From a virus: a stretch of 64,000 bases of DNA. Positions 23,688-32,464 of this stretch are shown here, one piece after another; the first letter of the stretch is position 1, and the number at the start of each line of letters is the position of its first letter. Under the pieces are notes generated by a model. The model made no database searches. It was not told the origin of the DNA and saw only the letters and a list, made by a program, of their open reading frames with translations. The stretch lies in the IMG/VR virus record IMGVR_UViG_3300031643_000106, positions 1 to 64,000 of that record; one strand, 5' to 3'. Position numbers and translations under genes: made by a program.

Positions 23688-25187
23688 ATGGCATGGAATA
23701 GATTAGGCTTAGAGTACAGGATAAAAGACGAACTTGGAATAGAGCGTAGCGTTGATGATGGAAATTTAACCAACACAATGATATACGATGCAATAGGCGA
23801 TACGCTGAAGATAGTTGCCGATGATTGCCACTTGTTTCCTGTCAGACGACGTATTGCCATGATTGCCGACCAGTGGGAGTACCCCGTACCCGACGATGTA
23901 GGGAAGATAATAAGCATCTGGTATATAGACAGTAACGGAACACGCCTGCCAGTTCGCTATCTTAGTCCTCAGCAGTTCATGAACAACCTCGACCCTGACG
24001 ACACTGGTAGTGAGCCAATATACTTCTGCTATCCTTACTTTCAAGCACCCATCATTCAGATATATGTCAACGCCCCGCCTGTTTATGATTATATCTCTAA
24101 GTCGTATGTGACTACTGGGTCTATAAGGACGGTTATAGATTCAGGTGCTAACTTCGGCCTTACGCTTGATGGTACTCGTATTGAGCCGGGATTTGTTGTG
24201 CATAACCTCACTGACGACAGCTATGGATACGTTGAAGGGCTAGATATTACAACCAACAAGGTAACAGGCACGGCTGATCCTAGTACAGATTCTAATACAT
24301 TAGTAGATGCAGCAGGCGACTTTGTAAATAATGGTGTTGCTGTTGGTGATATTATCTGCACACCGTCAAGTGGCGTGGTTACTAGCTATGGCTTTGTTAC
24401 TGCTGTTACTGCTACGCAGTTGACTTATGAGAAAATACAGGGCGATGCCTCTATGTTTGCTAGTACCGATACATATAAGGTAGGTATAGCTACTGAGATT
24501 CGCCTATCAACAGCTACACCACATCCCGGTCTGCGTTCTGGAGCGACAAACGACTTTACCGTGGGTGACGCAAAGGCGTCAATAACAGGCACTACGTTTA
24601 CCGCCACTACTGTTACTGGTAGTAGTACATCAGGTGCAGAAGCAGACGATATTGCAATTGCGTCAGGCGGCTCGCATGGTTTGATTACTGACGTAGATGA
24701 CAATGAACTGACTGTCAACATGTGGATAGGTGGACAGCCTACTGACGCTGAGACTGTTACGGTGAAAGAATGTGACCAATACCAGATTGAGAATAAGTTC
24801 AGGACGCAGAAGGTGCTATGGATAAACCCACCTGTCGAGAATAGTGATGATGTAGGGTCAGAGAGTTTAGAAATTCTCTTTAGTGGCTATCCCATGTTGC
24901 CTGACGAGGACGATGACCCTATTGAAATACCCGAAATGCCATATTCGCCTGCTATCATGAAGTGCTTGTTCTGGCAGTGCCTAAAGAAGAAAGGTAACGC
25001 ATCTCAGGCTGAGGTTATAGCGGCAGAGACAATCTATAGGCAGGGCGTTAAGCCCTTTATGCAGGACATCAATGCTCCACCGTCTACTGGCAAGCTAACG
25101 GCACTAAACAATAGGCGTGGTAGGTCAGGTAGGATAGGTTACAAGGATCAAGGCCCAAGTGGTGCTTTGTGGAATCTTGAAGTATAG
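23688..25187 (+). CDS. Tail-tube/adaptor protein with inserted beta domain, 499 aa
   Basis: The N-terminal 110 residues (NRLGLEYRIKDELGIERS, VRRRIAMIADQWEYPVPDDV) and the C-terminal 110 residues (FSGYPMLPDEDDDPIEIPEM, ALNNRRGRSG) resemble podovirus head-tail adaptor or tail tubular A proteins, helical around a beta core. Between them, about residues 140-380 are Thr/Ser/Gly/Asp rich beta repeats that look like an inserted decoration domain. It would sit between portal and nozzle. Confidence 0.65.
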   Translation: MAWNRLGLEYRIKDELGIERSVDDGNLTNTMIYDAIGDTLKIVADDCHLFPVRRRIAMIADQWEYPVPDDVGKIISIWYIDSNGTRLPVRYLSPQQFMNNLDPDDTGSEPIYFCYPYFQAPIIQIYVNAPPVYDYISKSYVTTGSIRTVIDSGANFGLTLDGTRIEPGFVVHNLTDDSYGYVEGLDITTNKVTGTADPSTDSNTLVDAAGDFVNNGVAVGDIICTPSSGVVTSYGFVTAVTATQLTYEKIQGDASMFASTDTYKVGIATEIRLSTATPHPGLRSGATNDFTVGDAKASITGTTFTATTVTGSSTSGAEADDIAIASGGSHGLITDVDDNELTVNMWIGGQPTDAETVTVKECDQYQIENKFRTQKVLWINPPVENSDDVGSESLEILFSGYPMLPDEDDDPIEIPEMPYSPAIMKCLFWQCLKKKGNASQAEVIAAETIYRQGVKPFMQDINAPPSTGKLTALNNRRGRSGRIGYKDQGPSGALWNLEV

Positions 25188-25189
25188 TT

Positions 25190-25288
25190 GAGAAGGGCGA
25201 TTGCCCCTAGACCGTGTGGCGGTCTAGTAACGAGGCGCGTAGTTGCATTTGGCTACGCATAAGGATGGGACAGAATACGCGTCCCTGA
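25190..25288 (+). promoter_or_regulatory. Leader with a row of hairpins
   Basis: The 117-nt gap contains a GGCGATTGCC stem, CTAGACCG/CGGTCTAG (8 bp), GCGTAG/CTACGC around a 10-nt loop, and GGGAC/GTCCC, one after another, then the GGAGGA ribosome site of the 25305 gene. There is no T tract. It looks like a structured untranslated region or processing site. Confidence 0.5.
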
Positions 25289-25304
25289 AACGGAGGAACA
25301 ACAA

Positions 25305-26105
25305 ATGTCTAAGTTCGATTCACGACATCCAATATTAACTGCAATGCGGCGATATTTTTATAACATCAGACGACCAGCCGACCCCAAAGGCGTAATAAGA
25401 GTAGATACCGGCGCACCAAATACAAGCGTCTGGGACTATATACCAACACAGCCAGCATTATCGCTGGATGGCATCCAGCCGCACCTATGGCTATTCCGCG
25501 ACCCTACCGATATTGTCACTGACCAAGTAGAAGCCACTACCTATAAGTGGAAAGAAACATCCTCTGGATCGGGTACGCCGTTAGCAGTTCAGGACGAACA
25601 AGGTGGCGTTGCCAAGAGTCTTAACGGCGCAGGTGACAATAATTTCTACTTCTACGAATCAGCGAATGAACTCGTTGTACCAACATCAGGTAAGAACATC
25701 TGGTTTGAGTGCGAATTCAAAGTATCAGACGCCACTCAATCAGATTGGTTTATCGGTCTATGCGCAAGACTAGCCACTGGAAACTTGTTTGATGATAGGC
25801 TAGATTCTGCTGGCTTCAAGAGTGAAGATGGCGATGCCTATGTGGACTGTGAGAATGGCGTAGCCGGAGACGCACGTATTTCTACAGAGGAATACACTAT
25901 GCTAGATAATACGTGGACTAAGATGGGTTTCCGGTATAACGGTAGTCAGTTCTTCTACTTCATTGGGGATACTGACACATACAAAGCTGTCCATACATCA
26001 AAGATACCAACAACCGAGATGTGTGTATCATTCGGTTGTCGTAATGGAGAAGCTGTTGCGAAATCTATCTCTGTCAGAAAGATATTCTTAGGCATAGAGC
26101 CATAG
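25305..26105 (+). CDS. Beta-rich structural protein, LamG-like, 266 aa
   Basis: ATG follows CGGAGGA. After a basic N-terminus (RHPILTAMRRYFYNIRRP), residues about 80-266 are beta-strand rich, with Trp, Phe and Asn patterns (IWFECEFKVSDATQSDWFIG, TWTKMGFRYNGSQFFYFIG) typical of concanavalin/LamG-like jelly rolls. It may decorate the virion or bind sugars. The N-terminal basic stretch could anchor it. Assigned from composition only. Confidence 0.55.
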   Translation: MSKFDSRHPILTAMRRYFYNIRRPADPKGVIRVDTGAPNTSVWDYIPTQPALSLDGIQPHLWLFRDPTDIVTDQVEATTYKWKETSSGSGTPLAVQDEQGGVAKSLNGAGDNNFYFYESANELVVPTSGKNIWFECEFKVSDATQSDWFIGLCARLATGNLFDDRLDSAGFKSEDGDAYVDCENGVAGDARISTEEYTMLDNTWTKMGFRYNGSQFFYFIGDTDTYKAVHTSKIPTTEMCVSFGCRNGEAVAKSISVRKIFLGIEP

Positions 26106-26117
26106 GGGGTGATTTAA

Positions 26118-26276
26118 GTGGCTAAAAGTAAAAAGGGATTTGATACTTCGTATAAGGACAAGTCGGCTAGATTCAATCCGACGGTGAAGTCCAAAGGTAC
26201 GAAAGTACCGAAGATTAAGTTGAAGGGCGACATGACTATCAACGCAACCACCGATACGAGGTTCAGACCTAAATAA
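26118..26276 (+). CDS. Tiny basic protein, 52 aa
   Basis: GTG 26118 follows AGGGGGTGAT. The protein begins MAKSKKGFDTSYKDKSARF and is Lys-rich with no hydrophobic core, so probably disordered. It is the first of three tiny basic proteins in a row within the tail genes; a packaged or cement role is possible. Confidence 0.6.
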   Translation: MAKSKKGFDTSYKDKSARFNPTVKSKGTKVPKIKLKGDMTINATTDTRFRPK

Positions 26277-26297
26277 CTAACAACAGGGAGGGGCGTT

Positions 26298-26456
26298 ATG
26301 CCCCTCAAACAATATATGTCAAAGACAAAGAAAAAGCGCAAGATGAAGTACATACGCCGCAAGAGGCAAAGACGGCGTGAGAAGGAAGCGACATGGAATG
26401 CCAGCAAAGAAGTTAAAGCAATCTGCACGAAAGGCGGGGCTGAAGACAGGGAGTAA
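26298..26456 (+). CDS. Tiny highly basic protein, 52 aa
   Basis: ATG 26298 follows GGGAGGGG. The protein begins MPLKQYMSKTKKKRKMKY; about half of residues 8-30 are Lys or Arg. It likely binds nucleic acid or anionic capsid surface. Its 3' end overlaps the next gene in another frame. Confidence 0.6.
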   Translation: MPLKQYMSKTKKKRKMKYIRRKRQRRREKEATWNASKEVKAICTKGGAEDRE

Positions 26457-26535
26457 GCGATTCAATGCCTACGTCTATGGCACTGAGCATAAAATCAAGA
26501 AGCGACGTGCGGCAAAGCGCAAGCGGAAAAAGTAA
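26398..26535 (+). CDS. Tiny highly basic protein, 45 aa
   Basis: ATG 26398 lies inside the previous gene with GAAGGAAG upstream. The protein begins MPAKKLKQSARKAGLKTG and ends KKRRAAKRKRKK. It is third of the basic trio. It resembles small basic proteins seen among phage tail genes; function unknown. Confidence 0.55.
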   Translation: MPAKKLKQSARKAGLKTGSKRFNAYVYGTEHKIKKRRAAKRKRKK

Positions 26536-26543
26536 ATAATCTA

Positions 26544-26585
26544 TGGGCGGTGGGATGCGAAAGCATCCACCCTAAGCACCGCCCA
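26544..26585 (+). promoter_or_regulatory. Nested hairpin before the winged-helix gene
   Basis: TGGGCGGTG pairs with CACCGCCCA on the outside, and GGATGC pairs with GCATCC around a GAAA tetraloop on the inside. No T tract follows. Probably an RNA-stability or processing element. Confidence 0.55.
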
Positions 26586-26610
26586 CCAACTACTTAGGGG
26601 GTTGGTTCAT

Positions 26611-26994
26611 GTGGAAGTACAGAGAATACCCGGACAGTCTAATTTATGTAACAAGAATGGTGTCCTTAATGTTCCTCGTTATCTTAGAGTACCATACTGT
26701 TTGTTGAATTCAGAATCATTCTTGTTGTTATCGCCGTTGGCGGTTAAAATATATTTCATGATTCTACGACAATGGAAAACAAATGAATCTGACAAACCAG
26801 TTGAAATATCTATTGCAAAGATGAGAACATATTGCCCAAGTCCGACGAAGCCAGATAGTTTGATTGGACGCAACCAAATCGCCGATGCTATAAAACAGTT
26901 AATGAAATATGGTTTTATACATAAAGTTAATCAATATAAGAAATGCAATAAGTATTATATTGAGCAAAGACGATTCACTGGCGAATACCGTTAG
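26611..26994 (+). CDS. Winged-helix DNA-binding protein, 127 aa
   Basis: GTG 26611 lies 9 nt after AGGGGG; the TTG at 26602 is too close. The protein has LSPLAVKIYFMILRQWK followed by ISIAKMRTYC and RNQIADAIKQLMKYGFIHKV, the helix-turn-helix-wing layout of replication-initiator-type and regulatory proteins. It is an intruder among tail genes. Four copies of a 17-bp palindrome lie directly after it and are its probable binding sites. Confidence 0.65.
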   Translation: MEVQRIPGQSNLCNKNGVLNVPRYLRVPYCLLNSESFLLLSPLAVKIYFMILRQWKTNESDKPVEISIAKMRTYCPSPTKPDSLIGRNQIADAIKQLMKYGFIHKVNQYKKCNKYYIEQRRFTGEYR

Positions 26995-27013
26995 ATGGTA
27001 TATTATATAAAAC

Positions 27014-27149
27014 AGTATCAAGTTGATACTCAGAAACCTAACATAGAACCGCATTTCATGGTCGAGCCTAGTATCAGATTGGTACTAGGTGGTGAGAAAA
27101 GTAAATAGGAATATCAATTAGGTACTAGACCTAGTATCAGATTGATACC
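27014..27149. promoter_or_regulatory. Four operator-like 17-bp palindromes
   Basis: AGTATCAAGTTGATACT (27014-27030) is a perfect palindrome around a central G. AGTATCAGATTGGTACT (27070-27086, extended by CCT/AGG), AATATCAATTAGGTACT (27110-27126) and AGTATCAGATTGATACC (27133-27149) are variants. They fill the gap between the winged-helix gene and the nozzle gene. They may regulate downstream late genes or form a replication site. Confidence 0.65.
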
Positions 27150-27154
27150 AGAAA

Positions 27155-29575
27155 ATGCCAGAACTCAGGTTAGACAATTTTACTCCCGGAATGAAAAGGG
27201 ATAGGAGCCTGCGAGAAGCAGGTATGCTATCACTACGCACGTTAAAGAATATGGAGATTATCTATACTGATGGTCGCTTGCGTATGCGGAAAGGCTACAC
27301 ACGGTGGAACACAGGACAGATAGCTGCACCTGCTACGCAACTATTCTGGTATCAGCCTATTGATACATCAGAAGACGGCAATCTCTTTGGTATTTATAAT
27401 GGCTACTGGTATCAAATCAGCGAGACAAGCGCACACAAGCAACTTAGTTCGGTAGCAGCAACAGCACGGCGTCCTATTATTCAGTTTGGAAACAGGGTAT
27501 TCTTCGGCACTGATGAAGGATGGCGGTGGACAGATAGCGATTTGCTTATCGGGTCTACATACTCGTATGATGCTGGATTAAGCAAGCCAACAAGCGCACC
27601 GACTATTACACTACGAGCCGCGATTGGGCATTGGTCTAGCGTACATAACAAAATGGATACCTCTTCATTATTAAATGCTACAACCACTCGCAAGTTGGCA
27701 ATGGCATTTACTGTGCCTGCTGATACAGAATGGACGTTTAGCCATATAAGGGTATTGATGTATTTAGTAGCAGATGCCACTGTCGTTGGTACGATGTGGG
27801 CGGAGATAAGGGAAAATGATGGTGGTGAACCAGAAGCAGATGCAGTAAGTAATGGCACATCGTTTAATGTTGCCGTATCTAGTGTAGATACAAGTGCAGA
27901 ATGGATTGATTTTGTGTTGACTGATGTAGTAACGCTAACGGCAGGACAGTATTGGATTGTAATAGATACAGATGATGATTACAGAGACAACTTCTATGAC
28001 GTTTCTAATTACGTTGCTATCAGGGGCGATGCGCTTAACGGACATCCTGTACTAGAAACAAATTCTTTGCGCTTGATTGCTGGCGTTCCTAATGTATGGA
28101 CTGGGACTACAATGGAGTTTAATTTCCAGATAGGCGGAATTTTTTCAGAAGACACAGGGACACAATGGTTTGATTATGTGTATACATATGTAGACACTAC
28201 CTATGATATAGAGTCACGACCTAGCGAAAACACTAGAATTGAGACTGAATCATATAAACGAGCAACGCAATTAGATGGATATACGACACCACCAGCTACC
28301 GAGCGTGTAGATAAAATACGATTATACCGTAGAAAAGTAGATAATTTTGATACAGAAGAGACATCTATTACTGATACATATAAATTCGTAGGTGAACAGG
28401 ATTATCCTTATGCCTCAGCCCCACATTTAACAGATGCCGTGCTTACAGATTTTCTTGGTGCAGACCTACAGACTACTGATCATTACAAGTATTCCGATAC
28501 AGATGATAGTGGAGACAAGATACGGACGGCAGCATTATTGCCTCATGTTGCTGTTATATGGAAGAATAGAGTCTGGTTTGCTGAGGCAAATTCTAATATC
28601 CTATATTTCAGTAAAAAACTAGAGCAAGACGGAGCAACAAATTTAGCTAATACTGCTGTGCCTGATTATTTCCCGCTAGAAAATAAACTCGAAATGCCTG
28701 TCCCAACAGGGATAACTGCATTGGCTACATTAGGCAGCGATTTGCTAGTAGTATACTTTGCTGATGAAAGTATCTATACAATACGTGGTGGCGATGGTTC
28801 GCTGAATCCACCACCGGATATAAATATGCAGGAAGTAGTTGCCGAACATGGTATAATAGCACCTGCGGCAGTAGGTAGCATGAAGGGTAGATTATATTAT
28901 CTTTCAAGAGATGGCTTTTACGAGTTCACAGGGTCGCCATTAGCACCGGGCGACATAGTAAGTGAGGATAACCAGAGTATATTCGATGCTATTGAGACGA
29001 CTTATTTAGATGACTCTATTCTTGCCGTATTTGGAAACGAGCTATGGTTGCTGGTAGATGCAGATAACGATGGGGCGTTAGAAACAATCTTAATACAGGA
29101 CATGCAAAGATATATACCCATGCGCGGTCTATACGACCGTCCGTGGCGCATGTATGAATATGACACCACGCTAAATGATATTATTGTGAGAAAGACAGGT
29201 GCAACGACGCGTACGCTACTTGCCGCTGACGCCGAAAGCAATTATATATTAGAGTTAGAGGATGGACTTACTGACAATGGTAAAGCTATAGTAGGTATAG
29301 CAGAAACGCATGACCTTATTGTGCGTAATCAGGTGCATCTAAATGAGGTAGAGATAGATGCTAATTTCTCAACTAATGTTGCTCCATTCTTGGTAACAGT
29401 AATCGACAATGCTGGTGTGGAATATAATTTTTCAATAAGTCCCGGAAACATATATGACCCGCGTAGTTATAGAACCGGATGTAGAGTAACAAGCCTTAAT
29501 CGTATTCGCATGAAGCTACAACATAGGGCTGTAGCGGCTGATGAATTACTGGCATTATCAGTAAAGTATACATAA
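27155..29575 (+). CDS. Tail nozzle / tail tubular protein B-like, 806 aa
   Basis: The start MPELRLDNFTPGMKRDRS is followed by LRTLKNMEIIYTDGRLRMRKGY, as in nozzle proteins of T7-like tails, and by beta-propeller-like strands such as VWFAEANSNILYFSKK and GRLYYLSRDGFYEFTG. Residues about 150-310 look like an inserted beta domain. It would form the distal tail tube with the adaptor at 23688. The ATG is only 6 nt after the last operator-like palindrome and has no strong ribosome site. Confidence 0.75.
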   Translation: MPELRLDNFTPGMKRDRSLREAGMLSLRTLKNMEIIYTDGRLRMRKGYTRWNTGQIAAPATQLFWYQPIDTSEDGNLFGIYNGYWYQISETSAHKQLSSVAATARRPIIQFGNRVFFGTDEGWRWTDSDLLIGSTYSYDAGLSKPTSAPTITLRAAIGHWSSVHNKMDTSSLLNATTTRKLAMAFTVPADTEWTFSHIRVLMYLVADATVVGTMWAEIRENDGGEPEADAVSNGTSFNVAVSSVDTSAEWIDFVLTDVVTLTAGQYWIVIDTDDDYRDNFYDVSNYVAIRGDALNGHPVLETNSLRLIAGVPNVWTGTTMEFNFQIGGIFSEDTGTQWFDYVYTYVDTTYDIESRPSENTRIETESYKRATQLDGYTTPPATERVDKIRLYRRKVDNFDTEETSITDTYKFVGEQDYPYASAPHLTDAVLTDFLGADLQTTDHYKYSDTDDSGDKIRTAALLPHVAVIWKNRVWFAEANSNILYFSKKLEQDGATNLANTAVPDYFPLENKLEMPVPTGITALATLGSDLLVVYFADESIYTIRGGDGSLNPPPDINMQEVVAEHGIIAPAAVGSMKGRLYYLSRDGFYEFTGSPLAPGDIVSEDNQSIFDAIETTYLDDSILAVFGNELWLLVDADNDGALETILIQDMQRYIPMRGLYDRPWRMYEYDTTLNDIIVRKTGATTRTLLAADAESNYILELEDGLTDNGKAIVGIAETHDLIVRNQVHLNEVEIDANFSTNVAPFLVTVIDNAGVEYNFSISPGNIYDPRSYRTGCRVTSLNRIRMKLQHRAVAADELLALSVKYT

Positions 29576-29632
29576 ATGGGGGTTGGATGTATATATCCTG
29601 CCTTTACCCATTCATTTATAGGAGAATAGGAA

Positions 29633-29866
29633 ATGGCTTTACAAGAATTATATGAGAGTTATGTGGGTGAAAATACCTTCTGGATGAAAGTCGCAGGGGC
29701 TTGTATGGTAGCTGCAATCAATATCGCCGCCTTAGAAGGCACTGGCCCTGCTACATTAGTTAGTCCACCTATTTTGTTTTTTGATGTCATAACTCCTTTT
29801 GCTGGGTTTATATCTATAAAACCAGCTAAGTCGTTGAACTCAAAAAAACCTTACAAAAAATGGTGA
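29633..29866 (+). CDS. Small hydrophobic structural or membrane protein, 77 aa
   Basis: ATG follows ATAGGAGAATAGGAA. The leader holds a stem, ATAAATGGG with CCCAT and ATTTAT. The protein has two hydrophobic segments (MKVAGACMVAAINIAA and ILFFDVITPFAGFISI) and a basic tail KKPYKKW. It could be a holin-like or internal membrane protein, but location among virion genes favours a virion component. Confidence 0.5.
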   Translation: MALQELYESYVGENTFWMKVAGACMVAAINIAALEGTGPATLVSPPILFFDVITPFAGFISIKPAKSLNSKKPYKKW

Positions 29867-29870
29867 CGAG

Positions 29871-30176
29871 ATGAAATATGAACGTGGAGATTTTACAGTA
29901 GGTGACGTAGGTTGTTCTATTACAATTACTACCGACCAAGACCTAACTGGCCGTAACGTAGATTTCTATTTCATAAAGCCGACTGGTGGGTCTATTATTA
30001 AAGATTCTACTAGCGTTAGTACATACACTGCAACATATACTTTCGCGTCTGGAGACTTGGATGTTGCTGGCGACTGGTATGTATATCTGTATGACGCAAC
30101 AGCAGGATTCTTTTATAATGAAGATGGCACGAACAGGTTTAGAGTTAAGCCAAAACCATTTGCGATGGCGGTGTGA
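29871..30176 (+). CDS. Ig-like/BppU-type small structural protein, 101 aa
   Basis: The protein begins MKYERGDFTVGDVGCS. It shows alternating strands (SITITTDQDLTGRNVDFYFI, TATYTFASGDLDVAGDWYVY) like the N-terminal domain of baseplate upper proteins, a beta-sandwich that binds other tail parts. The next gene starts in overlap with its stop. Confidence 0.55.
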   Translation: MKYERGDFTVGDVGCSITITTDQDLTGRNVDFYFIKPTGGSIIKDSTSVSTYTATYTFASGDLDVAGDWYVYLYDATAGFFYNEDGTNRFRVKPKPFAMAV

Positions 30177-30178
30177 CA

Positions 30179-30388
30179 ATGTTACGACGCGGGCTACAGG
30201 GAGACGATTTAATACAGGAAATAGAAGATAAAGTTCAGCAAAAGGAATTGCGTAAATTCTCTAGTATGCCAAGCTATAAGCTACTTAGGAATTATGAAAT
30301 TGCTCATGTAGAAGTCTCAGGCACACATAATATAATAATTCGTGTTGGGAATAAATTGCTAAAGACCGGAGATTTGACGGAAGTTTGA
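30179..30388 (+). CDS. Hypothetical small protein, 69 aa
   Basis: ATG 30179 directly follows the previous stop; a GTG at 30173 overlaps it. The protein begins MLRRGLQGDDLIQEIEDK: a charged helix and then a short beta region. No family is recognised. Confidence 0.5.
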   Translation: MLRRGLQGDDLIQEIEDKVQQKELRKFSSMPSYKLLRNYEIAHVEVSGTHNIIIRVGNKLLKTGDLTEV

Positions 30389-30400
30389 GAGGTGAATATA

Positions 30401-31132
30401 ATGGCAGACCCACAGTCGATACTAGCTTTATTACAGTTGGGTGCTGATCAGGCAGGGCGATGGGGAGAGCATGCTCCCCAGACCGCAAAGTATTTAAGAA
30501 GCGGCCAATACGGAGAGGCAGGGAAGAGTTTCATGCGTGGTTACTTGCCACTTGGCATAGGTGAGTCTATCTTCCCTCAAGAATCGCCAGCGGAAAAGTA
30601 TGCACGAATGATGTTAGCACAAAGGCAGCAACTAATTAACCAGTTACAACCACAAGCCGCAGGACAACCATCGGCAGCTTCGCGTGGGGTAGAGGCAGCC
30701 TTGAAGCAGGCTACTAACAGATACATGCAAGCCTATGGAGCGTCAGCGCAACAGCAGGGCATAGCAGGCACTACAGTAGCGAAGGCACAGCAAGGGCGCA
30801 TGGCGGCAGGAGTACAGCAGGCGATGGCGCAGGCGCGTGGGCAGTTGGCTACATCAGCGCAACAGCAAATAGGCGCATTAACGCAGGGTGCAATGCAGAC
30901 ACAGTTATCATTAGAGATGCAGGAACAACAGGCAAAATCTACTTTTTTTAACTCGTTAGGCGAATTATTTGGCATGAAGCAAGGCGGCAAACTAGACCCT
31001 GAAACACAGAAACGGTATGATGAATTGACTGATATAATGCGCGCACTGGTATACAATACTCAGTCAGGTAGTGGTCAAGGTACATACGCAAGCCAGATAA
31101 AGAACCCGCTTGGAACGGTATCTGCCTTATGA
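30401..31132 (+). CDS. Internal virion protein, Ala/Gln-rich, 243 aa
   Basis: ATG 30401 follows GAGAGGTGA. Residues about 65-200 are a long Ala/Gln/Gly-rich helix (AQQQGIAGTTVAKAQQGRMA), and the first 60 residues are mixed with LPLGIGESIF. Position before two larger helical proteins matches the three ejected internal proteins of T7-like phages. Confidence 0.6.
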   Translation: MADPQSILALLQLGADQAGRWGEHAPQTAKYLRSGQYGEAGKSFMRGYLPLGIGESIFPQESPAEKYARMMLAQRQQLINQLQPQAAGQPSAASRGVEAALKQATNRYMQAYGASAQQQGIAGTTVAKAQQGRMAAGVQQAMAQARGQLATSAQQQIGALTQGAMQTQLSLEMQEQQAKSTFFNSLGELFGMKQGGKLDPETQKRYDELTDIMRALVYNTQSGSGQGTYASQIKNPLGTVSAL

Positions 31133-31147
31133 TAGGAGTGATATGCT

Positions 31148-32464
31148 ATGTCAAGATATAGTCAACTAGCACCATTGGCGAGTGGACTATTGGTAATGCA
31201 AAAAGCCAAAGAAGCCGGTGATGAGGCAGCATATAAACGTGCCATGAGCGATTATGATGCACAGATAAAGGGTTTCACAAACATCATGAGCTTGCGTGAG
31301 TCCAAGCAGCGCATGGATATTGCGGGGGCGCAGGAGTCTTATAGGAAGAGCATGGAGCCTGTATCGAGACAGCAAGCGGGTGCAACGGTAGAAGCTACGC
31401 AAGCAGGAACAGAAGCTACAAAAGCAGGCACAGAGTTTACTGGTGTGCAATCCACTGGTCTAAAAACAGAAATAATGCGGACAGATAAGCAATGGAAACA
31501 GCTTCAAGCTGATACCGAAGAGGCAAATAATCTATTGAAAGAATATGGCATAGAGGGTTCTGCCGCCGCCAGAAATATAGTGAACAGTGTTCTTACCAGT
31601 ACACTAGACTCAACGGTTGCCCTAGAGGAATTACGTCAGCGCATACCAGAACTTGCTACAGCACTGAAGGGAACTCAGATAAAAGAAGAGACTAAAACCG
31701 TTCCAGAAACCAAGAAAGCAGAGCGCGAAGTTGCAAAAACTACAGTCGCCAAAGCGCAAGAAGAGCGGGAAGTAATGCGACTAAGGGCAGAGTATGGGAT
31801 ACTGGATGAAGCGGCACAAAATGAGCTAAAGGCGGTACGTCGTGAAAGAGCTAAACTAACTAGTTCGGAAGTCGAAGAGCAGGCAAAGCAGGGAATGGAT
31901 TATTATTCCAAAATGCCAAAACTTGTACTTGAACAAATAGCGGCGCAGATTGGTTTAGATAAAGCGCAGGCATTAGCGGCTGAATTGAAGGGCAAAGGTT
32001 CTGAGTATCAGGCACAGGCGATGGAAATAGCGGCGGGAATGATGGGTATATCCATATCTGAGATGGTAGCGCGGTCGTATATTATAGACAATAAACTTCG
32101 CATGAGCGAGCAAGAATATCAGTCACAGATACGGATGTTGAGTACAGCGGCGGCTAACATGAAATCAATGGCAACGTCGGCAGAGGTATATGATTCATTA
32201 GGTGATGTTCCAGATGAACAACGACAGATGTTTGCGCTATTGGCAGGTTCGTCCACAAGGACTCTAAGTGAAGCTGACAAAGAACAAGCTATAAAGCGTT
32301 TAGATAATCACATGCGTTGGCTTGCTACGCAGGCAGCTAATATATATCCAGATATTGACTGGAATGCTTTTATTGAAGGTAGCACAGGGGTTCAGCCTAT
32401 TATGTCAGATGCAGCAAGACGACAGGCAGCAGAGGCTATACGAAAAGCGTTAGGTACGCAATGA
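31148..32464 (+). CDS. Internal virion protein, coiled-coil, 438 aa
   Basis: The protein is nearly all helical, rich in Ala, Glu, Gln and Lys (VEATQAGTEATKAGTEFTG; ETKKAEREVAKTTVAKAQEE). Together with its neighbours it likely forms the internal core or ejectosome that crosses the host envelope. The stop overlaps the ATG of the next gene. Confidence 0.6.
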   Translation: MSRYSQLAPLASGLLVMQKAKEAGDEAAYKRAMSDYDAQIKGFTNIMSLRESKQRMDIAGAQESYRKSMEPVSRQQAGATVEATQAGTEATKAGTEFTGVQSTGLKTEIMRTDKQWKQLQADTEEANNLLKEYGIEGSAAARNIVNSVLTSTLDSTVALEELRQRIPELATALKGTQIKEETKTVPETKKAEREVAKTTVAKAQEEREVMRLRAEYGILDEAAQNELKAVRRERAKLTSSEVEEQAKQGMDYYSKMPKLVLEQIAAQIGLDKAQALAAELKGKGSEYQAQAMEIAAGMMGISISEMVARSYIIDNKLRMSEQEYQSQIRMLSTAAANMKSMATSAEVYDSLGDVPDEQRQMFALLAGSSTRTLSEADKEQAIKRLDNHMRWLATQAANIYPDIDWNAFIEGSTGVQPIMSDAARRQAAEAIRKALGTQ

